Part shown: one piece after another, positions 20,971 through 31,694 of the stretch
Numbering within the stretch: position 1 is the stretch's first letter
Layout: each line of letters starts with the position of its first letter
NCBI GenBank assembly: GCA_036897095.1
Contig: JAYMSP010000599.1
Location: 1-46,083, forward strand
Length of the DNA: 46,083 nt
Direction: 5' to 3'
Source of the DNA: Plantago elongata
Taxonomy: Eukaryota; Streptophyta; Magnoliopsida; Lamiales; Plantaginaceae
The notes under the pieces: generated by a model
The model's input: only the letters and a program-made list of their open reading frames with translations
Told to the model about the DNA's origin: nothing
The model's database searches: none
Translations under genes and position numbers: made by a program

Positions 20971-22369
20971 ATGGATGATACAGCAAATGATGATGTGTGT
21001 TCAATTTGCCATGCCGACTTTCACATTCCCTGCCAAGCTAATTGCTCTCACTGGTTCTGCGGTCAGTCCTTATTTTCCTGTAATTTTGTTTCATATTCGT
21101 ATATTCATCAAAAATGTTTTAATGATTTTAATCGTTTGTCAATCAACCTGTAAGTTTTCATAAATCAATGGTTGGTTTAGATGTTGGATTTTTGGTCATG
21201 ATTATTTGATACAGTGACTAAAAACTATGTATCTGTAACTCCTGCACCTTAAGTCCTTAACTATATATCGACAGTTGTGAGCATTAGTACAAGATTAGGG
21301 ATTAAAGGCTTGGTTTGTGTTCGTTTCCGATGTATTATCCATTAAGCACAAGAACATTGAGTTAATCTGATACAGGAAGCTTCTTCTTTTCTTCTTTTTT
21401 GGTTGGATTGAAGTTTAGTTTTATGATGGATGTGGTGGCTGTTGTTAGGTAGCTGTATACTGCAAATTTGGGATCATGGAGCTGCTCTTCACGCATGTAC
21501 ATGTCTGCTATGTAGACGTGAGATCACCTTGGTGGTCCCTAGTGAGGCTTCCCTAAGGCAGCATGGTATGGCTAATGCTACTGAGATACTACCGAGGATT
21601 GAAAGATTAACCGTTTGTACGGTGAGACTTCTTATGGTCTCATGCAGGTTTGTAGTTGTTTATCTCGTTTTCTTGTTCATTTGCCAGTTTTTGTTGATTG
21701 AGTCTTAGTCAGCTCAATAATATCCTGAATTTGTTGACAAGGGGTGCTTCCTGTGGCAGAGAATGCAAGACCTTCCATTTCTTCTGAAGAGATTGGTGAG
21801 AGACATTAAGGACCCACAGAGATCGCTTCCTTTTGTTATCAAGACACGTGTTTGTCTGGCTGTAAGTTACTGCTGCGCTAGATGGATTGGTGGCAGCTTA
21901 TGATATCATGCTCTTCACCGTTGACAACTATTCTTGTCATTTCTGATATTTCATATTGATATTTGGCATACCAACAAAGTTTTCTTGCTCTTGTTAGTGC
22001 ATAGCAGTAGATGCTTCTGATTACTCATACTATACCTTTCTGCATTATTAAAGTGCTTGAGGTAACTCTTTGTCATTGATTTTGGTCTTCCTCTCGTCAC
22101 AGATTTTTATTTTCTTGTCACAGATTATTGTCAGTGCTATATATGTCATTAGCCCAGTGGACATTACCTGAAGGTACTGCTTTAGATTCTAAAATTTATA
22201 TAGCTTGGCATTTCTGGATTCTCTTTAAAAGAATGTGTTGTCGTTCTTTTCACAGAGGTTGTAGGCATAATTGGTTTACTAGATGATATGATTATCATAT
22301 TCGTATGCTTCCTACATGTAGCTGCTCTTTATAGAAAATGTTCTCATTTCCCGCCATGGAGGTGCTTAG
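20971..22369 (+). pseudogene. RNF170-like RING and DUF1232 E3 ligase gene with three frame lesions
   Basis: Homology-defined exons are 20971-21061, 21449-21647, 21760-21861, 22124-22173 and 22256-22369. Exons 1-2 give a complete RING (CSIC, NCSHWFCGSC, CLLC) followed by REITLVVPSEASLRQH. Exon 3 gives RMQDLPFLLKRLVRDI, exon 4 SAIYVISPVD, and exon 5 VVGIIGLLDDM and CFLHVAALYR. These are hallmarks of plant RNF170-type proteins with a C-terminal membrane region. The frame is broken at 21607-21608 (two bases where a Tyr codon is expected in ERYNRLYG), at 22166 (one base where an Ile codon is expected before PE), and in the A-run 22335-22338 (one extra base; removing it in silico gives the expected short tail and the TAG at 22367-22369). 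Read literally, a protein would stop at 22169-22171. It is either a pseudogene or an assembly with errors. All other conserved genes here are intact, which favours decay. Confidence 0.75.
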
Positions 22370-23193
22370 TTGAGGTGGAAATTAATGGCCATCAGGATGG
22401 AAAAAGAAGTAAAGCATCCCATTTTATCTTAGACTTGATAGTATGTATAGTCCTTGCTGTCCTAAATTTTACTGACAACTCCCTGTCCTCACTGGATAAA
22501 TTATGTACTCGCACACCGTGCTTGTTTGCAATAGAATATCTTCAGACTTGTGCCTCGTTCCATTGTTGATTGTTTAGTCTGCTGATGTGAATGTTGGAAA
22601 AGCTGCTATGTTGTTTTTGAGATAAGATCAAGCAATAACTGGTGTTTTTCTGATGCAAATTAGCTACTTCGTTCTTTGTCATTTTGAGCCCTTAGTTAGA
22701 ATACATATAGCCTATTATCAGAATTGAAGGATCCAATGATTCCATAAAGCACTGTTTTATCATGTAACAGTATCATGGAGTTTTATTAATATGAGTTATG
22801 GGTTAGGAATTGTGATAATGAATTTCCATCTTGTTGTATAGCTCATGCACTGCTGATTATAATAGACCGTTTGGATAGTCCTGGAATTTATAGTGCTTGT
22901 AAAGGCAGAACAGGAATGATGCACGACAATCCATTAACACAGAGCTGTACTTAAATCATCATATATCATTCTAGTTATATAAAATTTATGGTGTAGGACC
23001 GTAGGATACATCACTCCCCAGTTGTTCAAAACACACTTTTCTACATTTTTGTATATATAAAACTGTGTATAGATATTTCTATCAAGTAAATATCTACCAT
23101 ACTCACTCTTATAGAACTTGAGTAACAATAAGACTCAAGTTATATCAATCTGTCTCATACTCTATTGTCATAGTATCATGAAAGAGGCTACTT
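22370..23193. other. Convergent spacer between the RNF170-like locus and polygalacturonase
   Basis: About 820 bp without recognised coding sequence. The last RNF170-like frame stays open by chance to 22569, giving an unrelated tail. The remainder is AT-rich and presumably contains the two 3' UTRs. Confidence 0.4.
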
Positions 23194-25771
23194 TCAGAGT
23201 TCTGTATGAATGATGTGTTCACTTGTAGTTGTTGCAGTATCAGCTTCTTTAACCTCTTTGATGACCATACCCTTATCACTAGATGTCAGACATTCTGCTG
23301 AAGGTTCTATATATCCATAACCAATGCCTGCCGCGGAATGACAGTAGGTCACCGCGGTGCCATCAGTTCGCTTTAAATTGATGTTGTTGAGAACAATGTG
23401 GGTACAGGGGACAGTGTCACTGCATGCAAATTTCATTGCCTGTTGGCTTTTTGAAGTCCCGGTCACATTTCGATACATTATTTGGGTTATTTCCACAGCC
23501 GAGGTCTAAGACAACGAGGTAATTTGTGTCAGTCCTTTATGTAGGCAATCACAGATGCATGTTCAGCAATGTTAGCTAGGCACGAATGGAAAAACATTTT
23601 GTGATTCACATGTACAACTCCATGAATAGTATACCTGGTTTTGGCATGATTTTGGTGAATCACAATAGAACTGGTCGATGATAATGGGATTGGAGACATT
23701 ATCCATCCTCACGTTCTGAAAGCGTACTGCTCTGACATGACCAGATCCTCCCTGCAAATCAGGAATATGTTTGAGCAACGTTGTTGAAGTGGGATTCAGG
23801 TGATGTTTTATCCACCCCTCCCCCATTTTATTCGTATGAAGTTCTGTTATAATTCTGAGCATAAACTCTGTGTTGGTACTTGGTACGTTTGTGAATAGGT
23901 CCTTTTATGTTTCTATCATATAACTTGAAAGTTGAAGGTAAATGTGAAAGCAAAGAAAGTATCATCAATTCTCTGGTTTACTAAAACTAAGCTTTTCATA
24001 TCATGCATCTGCGAAATTTGATCCGTGGATAGGCTTACCATACTTCTTCTGATAGACAGGATTGTGATTTATTCTCCAGAATCTTTTATCATTACTGTTT
24101 AGTAAGTGGCTTATACTGCTAATGGCACAGTTTTACCTGCCAAGTCTTAATCCGGAGGCCATTAGTTGTGTCTCTGAGGAATGCATTATCCAGGACAACA
24201 TTCTCAACTATGCCGGTCGAGTTGTTCTGCCCAAGGCTACCAATGCTGTTACATCACAGTAGAAGCAAATACACATAAAAATCTGAAGGAAATAATGAAT
24301 GAGCTGATGTTTTGGTATCTATTGTTTAATTTCTGAAACTTACATCTTAACATTGATACATGTTTAATTCATTACCTGATTCCATGACCAGGTCCACAAT
24401 ATATATTCTTCATCTTGATACCTGAGCTACCGCTGACTATTGAGACACAATCGTCACCTGAAGTCCAGATAAGAACTGGTTATATCTAGGTTTGAAGAAA
24501 GTGTTTCTGTGTTTGAGATTGTATGAATGGCATAACTAACGAGTAACTCGAAGTTTCTAACTCACTATCCGCTGCAGAGAATCTTTACTTAGCTCTTTGA
24601 AAAACTTATTGCTGCATATGTATGTTGAAACATGTATATTGGAATTGCATGAAGTTCTCTATCAGATAACAATGATAGGGGGAGTAACTAGTAAAGGTAG
24701 GCAGATACAGTAACCTAGAAACTGCACAAATGGATTTATTGTTTTGTAGCATGTACCTGTTCCAATCTTGCAGTTTTCCAGAACAACATTTGTTGATTGA
24801 GTAATGTGGATTCCATCGGTATTTGGACTATCCCCAGGAGCTGAAACTTTTACATCATTCACGCGGACTGAGTCAGAACGGGCAATGATAAAGTTCATCT
24901 GTTGACTGTTTTGAATTGTGAGACCCTTGACTCTTATCGCTGAGCTTGAATCTATAGTAAAGGCAGTTGGTGCTGATACACATGGCTGAGGGAGGGGCAA
25001 TACGAGGAACCAAATAATACGGGTTAGTAATTCTATATAATTTCTTGTTTGCTATAACCACTTAAGCAAAATGTTGTTAAGATTTACATTAGTCTTGTTC
25101 CTTTTGCAAGAAGCTGCCCACCACTTGCTTCCTGATCCATCAATAACCCCCTTTCCTTGGAAAAAGGTACTGTTTAGATTGTAAAAACCAAGCCAAACCC
25201 GTGGGTTCCTGGGATCCCAGTTTTTGGGCTCATCTGGTGCTACAATAGTTCCATCAATCTGCATACAACACCCCCATACATGTTAAGGTAATTGTTTGAT
25301 CCAGAGTTTATGGAAGGATCAATTAGTTTCCATGTGCATGTACCTGGATTATTAGTTTATCAGAACACGGCCCCTTGAATCTGGTAGCATTGACTAGATA
25401 GCGACGCCCCTGAGGAACCAAGAGAACCGATTTTGGAGTGGAACAAGCTTGTTGCCATGCTTTTGCAAATGCCTGAATTTGACATGTCACATATTAGGAA
25501 CAATTTAAACATTTTCTATTTGTCACATTTACAGTAAAGTTTTCACCTGAGTATCATCTGATACACCATTTCCAGCCGCATCAAATGCATCCACATTGAC
25601 GAGAACCTTACTCCCCCTTCGACTCTCAACATCGTCGCCATCATCATCTTCTTCTACCTCCCAATCCTCGACATCTGTTCCAACCTCGTAATCGTCAAGG
25701 AAATCTTTCGCTGCAGTTCTAAGGGGCAGCACTAGCAGGAGAAGAAAGCAGAGAAATGCCAACTTGTTCAT
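23194..25771 (-). CDS. Secreted polygalacturonase (GH28 pectinase)
   Basis: Eight exons: 25547-25771, 25344-25472, 25088-25258, 24757-24985, 24376-24457, 24137-24245, 23635-23751 and 23194-23505. They encode 457 aa. The ATG at 25771 is preferred over 25819 because MNKLAFLCFLLLLVLPLRTA is then an N-terminal signal peptide. Residues 23-50 are strongly acidic (EVEEDDDGDD). The parallel beta-helix follows from VLVNVDAFDAAGNGVSDDTQ. All four GH28 motifs are present: NTDGI (230-234), DDC (253-255), GHG (275-277) and RIK (310-312), so an active endo- or exo-polygalacturonase acting on cell-wall homogalacturonan is expected. The closest recalled relatives are At1g48100-type enzymes with an N-terminal extension. 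All phases match. A TATATAT at 25843-25849 lies about 75 bp upstream of the start and could be the TATA box. Confidence 0.92.
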
Positions 25772-28341
25772 GTTTTTAAGGATGTTGTCTTGGCAGATTA
25801 CTTGATTTGTGTAAGTCATATAAAGCTCATTGGTATTAGTAAATATATAAGTACGGATTTATCTATGGATTTTGTGGGAATGAGTATATATCTTGGCTTG
25901 AAAGGACATGAACGTGTTAAATTTCTCTTGTGCACTTGAGTCTTTATGACCATACGTGAAGGTAAGTGTATATAGTGATGAAGGAGTTTGCTTTACTCTT
26001 GAAAGTTACTGGCCCACGGGTCTGTGTTTAATAATGAAATATTCTCCAAGGTCAAACATAAATGGCTTCATTTGAACAGGTGTTGAACAAGGTTCGAGTT
26101 ATCTGATACTTCTATTTCTATACCAGCAGGCAGCAGTACTAGCTAACGGATAAATTATTCATCCGTTCCAGACCGAATGTCACATGTTTCCTTTATATAT
26201 GTTGATTATTACATTTTCATTTTCTTTAGATTGAATGTGTTAGAGCATGCGTAGTAACACATTAAATCCACTTTTACTTCCGTTGTCTTTTACTTACATG
26301 CTCGATATTAAATTGTAAGGTAATAGAGTTTAGACATTTAACTTGGTTATGTTTGTAAATCTTGATTCCGCCATTGTGAATTACTATAACTTATATGAAC
26401 CGTGCAAGAAACAATTAATGATCTCCATTCTTGGGTGATATGAATGATTTCTTGAACATTTAGAGAGACATGTTGATTTTGTCTACGGAAGTCTGATGGT
26501 GGCAAGGAATCCTTTTATCAGACTCCGATAGAACTAATTACCTACTATTATTTTTCATAAATCTTGAAATATTGTAAAAATATATCATAACCTTTTTCAC
26601 TTTTACTACGTCGGTAACAAACTTTCCGTGCATGAATTTCGATGAGTAGGATAGGATCATATTAGCAGTGGGTAGGAATTTCCCATTACCCTTAGAATGA
26701 TACCCTATTACTCTATCCTGCGAAGCCTTTTTCTTTCCAGATAACTGATACTATTGCATCACGGCAATGAAGGTCCAGATCATGATGATGAATTGAGATT
26801 CCGGAAATGGTCAAAGCACAAATAAAGTCTAGTGTTCTAAAATTTTACCCAAAAATCACTCATTACATTGAAAAAACTGGATGGGCTAAGATTGCACGTT
26901 TTGGATACATCATACAATGATGCTTTCTTTATGTGTGAATGGCCTTGTTCCAGGTACATTATGGCTTTCTTTTTGTGTAAATTACCTTGTTCCAGATACA
27001 AATGATGTAAAGAAGAAAATTAAATTAAATTACCGAACTCGTGTTGAGTAGAAATACTTGTGTAGACCTTGTGGCTTAGAATACGTACTTTCAAATTAGC
27101 ATAAGTCCGACTATTCAGTTGAATAGTAGTAATTTTGATTTAACAAGTACCTGTCATACCGCTTGAGCGATCAACTCCCACTCAAATTGAACTTTTTACA
27201 CAAAAAAATAAATTTCAGTTGGGACAAGTTCACTCAAATTCTATCACAGTTCCTTATAACTACATGAAAGCCTATTTATTCTTTGGCATTGTGAAAATTG
27301 CGTTCCTAAATGAAATGGTATATGGGGACTAGTGATTCGTGTCTAAATATCTTACCCTTATCTACTGACACGTGAGTATTTTTCTCAAGAATTTTAAACT
27401 TTAGGTAATTATTCATGTAAAAGATATTAAGTTGTTGCATGAGTGATAAAAGTACTCTATAATTATAAATTTTATTATGGGCACACAATGTCTTAACTTC
27501 ATATATTTTATTTCGAAAATTTTCAATTGCAATTTTGATTTGTGAACATTCTCACCTTTTCGTCAACATATGTGACTACGTGAGTGTCAACGTCTCCATG
27601 ATCATTCTAAATAGGGGTTTCTTTTGATTCGAACGAACTGAACATTGATTTAATAATCCTTTGTTCATTAAGGATTTTACATGTATCAATTTATGTTTAG
27701 AACATCTTATCCACGTGTTCATATTCAGTTTGTTAAGATTTTAGAATGTTCATTATGTTTGTTTATTAGTTTTTGAACAATTCAATTCGCTAGTGTTCAT
27801 CGCAAATAGTTAAATTCGTTTGTGTTTGTTAGATGGTTGTGGACAGCGATGGGATGGGATGGAGAGGTGGTGATGGTGAAGTGGTGGCGATGGGATGGAA
27901 GAGGTGTTGAGGAGATAGTGGCAGTTTGGACTCTGGAGTGGGAGAGAGCACACGAGAACTAAAGAATGAAAAGATGAAATTAAAAATTTAGAGTTATACC
28001 GTGCAAAATGTATATTTATATTTTTTTTTTAAAATAAAATAAAAATTGTGCATTTATATTTACTAAATATATAAATTGAATACATCATTACTATAAATAT
28101 AATATTCTTAAAAACCATCCAGGAACTATTGAAATATTGTTCGCGAACTGTTTAATACGGTGAAACTCGAAAAATAAAATAAAACCGGTTTGCGGGACTT
28201 TTTCACCAATGAACTGACCCGGCCCAACGAAGTTAATCTCAACCCGACCCACAATTCCACTCATCGTATTCGCTCCTTGTCTAGGGCTTCTTCTTCATCT
28301 TCCTTCTTTGTTTATTCAATTGCTCTGATCTCGATTCTCTG
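25772..28341. other. Divergent intergenic region between polygalacturonase and CBP20
   Basis: About 2.6 kb with no recognised gene. It contains the polygalacturonase promoter with a likely TATA box at 25843-25849. A 90-bp dispersed repeat lies at 27156-27245, and a purine-rich tract of GATGGGATGG-like repeats at about 27850-27960. Near 28280-28320 the pyrimidine-rich stretch CTAGGGCTTCTTCTTCATCT looks like a plant 5' UTR for CBP20. Confidence 0.45.
27156..27245. repeat. Dispersed 90-bp repeat, copy 1 (intergenic)
   Basis: Shares ATACCGCT.GAG, CCCACTCAAAT.GAAC, ACACAAAAAAA, AATTTCA.TTG and CACTCAAATTCTAT, in the same order, with 34663-34755 in an MLH1 intron. Confidence 0.7.
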
Positions 28342-31300
28342 ATGGCTTCTCTCTTTAGGGTAATTTCTCACTGTTAGCTTCTTCTTCTTTTTCAACTAAT
28401 TCATAGTTACATTACATGTTCCATTACTTTCCTGTTTCAATTGACTTTAATTCGGTCGATTTTAGCTCATTGTAATTAAGCTAATATAGAAGTAAGCTTT
28501 TGAACTCTCGCCATTCTTCCCGTTTCCATTACTTATGGCTTATTTTGCTCTGTATAGGACCCGAATAAGATATCTGCGTATCGTGATAGAAGGTTTCCTG
28601 GTAATGATGAAGAATACGACGAGGCACTGCAAAACTCGGTGACTTGCTACATTGGGAACATGTCGTTTTATACGACGGAGGAGCAGGTTTACGAGCTTTT
28701 CTCTCGGGCGGGAGAGATTAAGAAGATTATCATGGGCTTGGATAAGAACAGTAAAACACCTTGTGGCTTCTGCTTTGTACTGTAAGCTACATTCACACAC
28801 CTGCCTAGCCTAATTACTGTTTTATGCATGAGAATTGACTCGGAAGTTGTTCATGTACTAGTCTATGTGTTGTTCAAGCTGTGGAATTCGCTGATGACAG
28901 CTGACTTAGTTGGGAATGGGTAGTTGTTTTCGTATGCGGTGCTGGACTTTGTTGAATGAGATGCCAATTAATTGTTTTGAGACCTAAGTTGGAGGGGACG
29001 TTTTAGTGTATTAGCCTAAATTTCTCCGAAATGTCACTTGATCTCAGTGGAGAGATTATTGTTATGAGTTTGGTATTTTCTGCTGCAAATACTGTGTGAA
29101 TGATATGCTAATTGGTTTTCTCGTAAGTGTTGTCAAATGGAGTCTCTCAGTCGTTTTAAGGTTTGATACCAGATGTATTGGCTGATCCAATGCCTGTTCA
29201 ATCCATTTGTGTAGCCCTACATATTTTATGATTTATGTACTATATTCCATATTTGGTTCGTACATCAAAGACTGGATACACAACCTGAAAGGTTCTTCAA
29301 CTTTCTTATGCTTCTCTAGTAAAACTTTCTTATTCAAAGTTATCAACTGCTTGAATAAATTCCAGTACATGTAAGTGAAACAAGAACAAGATCTCTGATT
29401 TCGATCAAATTGAAGGAATTGAAGAAGTTAGAATCATTTTTACATTTTTAGGCGAGCATGACTGAGTGGGTTAAGACTACTAAATTTCTGAGCCAAAAAA
29501 GAAAAGAATTGTATCTGTTACTGGTAGTTTTCTTATTAGCCCAGAAGTTGGTATTACTCTACAGTCCCTATCTAAGTCACCTGGAGTGTGGACGCAAGCG
29601 AGACCGTAAATCGAAAAGCATCAAAAATTAAAAAAATATGAAGACGCGGGCGCCTTAAATCGCGTTGCAATAACTATATAAAACATGTTTTATCTATACT
29701 AAATATTTAATACGTTTTAAAAATATATTTTAGATTAAAAATAATGTGTAACCTATAAATTCTACATGCATATAAGTTAAATTTATTGATCTACGACTTC
29801 GATAAACTGTAAATTAAACTAAATAATCATCATAGAGCGAACTAAAAACGTCAAGCGGCATAAAGCGCGAGCATTAATACTTTAGAAGTTTTAAGGTGAT
29901 CTAGTTCTCTATTATTTCATCCTGGTAAGAAGTGAGATTTGATTGACTGTGGGGCCTTGCACCTTCAGGTACTACTCGAGAGAAGATGCTGAAGATGCTG
30001 TTAAGTATATCAGTGGGACCATACTTGATGATAGGCCTATTCGCGTCGACTTTGATTGGGGGTTTCAGGAAGGCAGGCAATGGGGCCGTGGCCGAAGTGG
30101 TGGACAGGTAATTCCTTCATCCTGTCAAACTTATATATTGCTCTTTCAACTTTTTCTCATAATACATTTACCTCTTTCAGGTGCGGGATGAATATCGTAC
30201 AGATTATGATCCAGATATCCTTTTTATCTTAACAATTTTTGTGAATTACTATATGCCGATTAATGTTTTTGACTTGAGGGCTGAGGCATACATACTCTTG
30301 CTTGTCTTCTTTATCCACAATGGTTTTCTTTTCCGAGATGTAAAGAATTTGAGTATCATTTGGAGTTTCCTATAAATGTGCCTGATGTACCTGTCTGGCA
30401 TCTGATCGGAAAATTATAATTCTACTTCTATGAATGGTCTTGTGCTTCGTCATTGGCGACATCCTTTGTTTTTCTCTTTAATATTACCCTAACCATCAAG
30501 GTCCTGGAAAATGTGAAGACTTTAGGCTACCATATACTTACTATTCAATTTTCTATCTAATACAAGTGAACTTAAAAGTATTCGATTTCTTTAACCTACC
30601 ATACGTAGAGGAGGTTATGGTAAAATAGTCCAGAAGGAACTGGAAGCACAGAGGCAGCTAGTGGATTATGGTGCTGAAGCAGTTGGGGCCTTTCCCCAAG
30701 TTATTCCAGCAAACTGTAAGTTATTGCATGATCTCATCTTTGATGCCATAGCTTAAGGGTCCTGCGGAATCTAAAGCTCCTCAGTAAATGTTAACTTACA
30801 TACACCTTTCAATGTTTGCTTGCAGTTAATTGTTTCAGCATACAGTTTTAAAGTAGACATTGTAATGCCTTGGAACAAAATGTCACTTGTAAACTACATA
30901 ACATGTTCAGGGGCTTTAATTTTGTTTACCAAGTATCATATGGGATGCTGATTCTTGTGGTTTTAAAACTCTCAAACAACTTGGACAAACTGTGGGTGTC
31001 TTGTGATGCATATGAATTGGAATGCAATCTTGTGGGACAATTTTTTCTTGGTTCCAGAGTCTGGCTTCATAACTTATATGACTCGTTACTTTCTTATTTT
31101 TCATTTGTCTCTGCTTTCGGAGCTGATACTGAACTCCTGTAGATCCTATGGATGATGGAAATTACGGTCATGGGAATTCTTACCGGCATGGCCGAGGTGA
31201 TTGCTTATCTGACCTGTTCTTTTAAAAGTCTTCTCATCTCTTATAATATGTTGAGTCTGTTAACTGATATTTTACTTTGGGGAATCAGGTTATAATCGTA

Positions 31301-31694
31301 AGAGGCACAGAGAAGATGACCGGCGAGAATTTGCTAGGAGGAAGTCAGCCTTTGTATATAGGAGAAATCCGGATGAGCCAAGACCTGTAAGTTTTGCTTG
31401 CTCATATCTGTAGTATGTGCTTCTTGATTGCCCTCTTCAGCACCCTTTTAAGTGATAACACTGCCCGTCCTTTTCTACCTTATGTTCCCTGGTTTCTCAT
31501 TATTGACAGGTTTTACTGTAGTGAAGGTCGGGCATGTTATATCATCAAGGCACCCTGTTTGCATATTGTTAGACTGTTAGTTTTCATTTTTTGACTATCA
31601 ATGCTCGTTTACTATGCAGGAGAAGAACCCTAGATTTCGGGAGAGCGGTGACTCTGATGATGAAGATGAGGGTGAGGGCAAGAAGGCCTCATAA
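28342..31694 (+). CDS. CBP20: CBP20, small subunit of the nuclear cap-binding complex
   Basis: Eight exons: 28342-28359, 28558-28781, 29969-30107, 30181-30214, 30605-30715, 31143-31196, 31289-31386 and 31620-31694. They give 250 aa (Arabidopsis CBP20 is about 257). The N-terminal tail keeps the cap-stacking Tyr14 in ISAYRDRRF. An RRM follows with RNP2 around residues 35-40 (TCYIGN, including Tyr37) and RNP1 at 75-82 (CGFCFVLY). Next comes the signature [19 protein letters not shown]. The C-terminal plant extension has basic clusters ([20 protein letters not shown]) that serve as nuclear import signal, and an acidic end. With CBP80 it binds the m7G cap of nuclear RNAs and acts in splicing, miRNA processing and ABA and drought responses; this is established for the family. 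Intron 4 is an AT-AC intron, listed separately. Intron 2 (28782-29968) is unusually long and contains a foreign-looking block. Confidence 0.95.
29575..29885. repeat. CpG-containing foreign-looking block in CBP20 intron 2
   Basis: GAAGACGCGGGCGCCTTAAA, TCGCGTTGCAATAAC and CAAGCGGCATAAAGCGCGAG stand out in an otherwise AT-rich intron. They resemble decayed GGCGCCTTA-type repeats seen in plant non-autonomous elements. Borders were not resolved. Confidence 0.35.
30215..30604 (+). other. U12-type AT-AC intron of CBP20
   Basis: No GT donor is available after CCA-G at 30214. The intron instead begins ATATCCTTTT, the U12 donor consensus. It ends CCTACCATAC at 30604, after a branch-site match TTTCTTTAAC (30586-30595, consensus TTCCTTAAC) whose adenosine lies 10 nt from the 3' end. 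Joining 30214 to 30605 gives the conserved YDP-GRGGYGK in frame; no GT-AG pair does so. From memory, the Arabidopsis CBP20 gene has a minor-spliceosome intron too. Confidence 0.95.

Noticed and set aside
22288..22569. A 93-codon frame as the true C-terminus of the RNF170-like protein
   Set aside because: Conserved sequence ends at YR near 22335. The remaining frame is unrelated, whereas a one-base shift gives the usual short tail and a stop at 22367.
29450..29505. tRNA or tRNA-derived SINE (GACTGAGTGGGTTAAGACTAC)
   Set aside because: Resembles only the D-arm region of a class II tRNA; no acceptor, anticodon or T arm could be paired.
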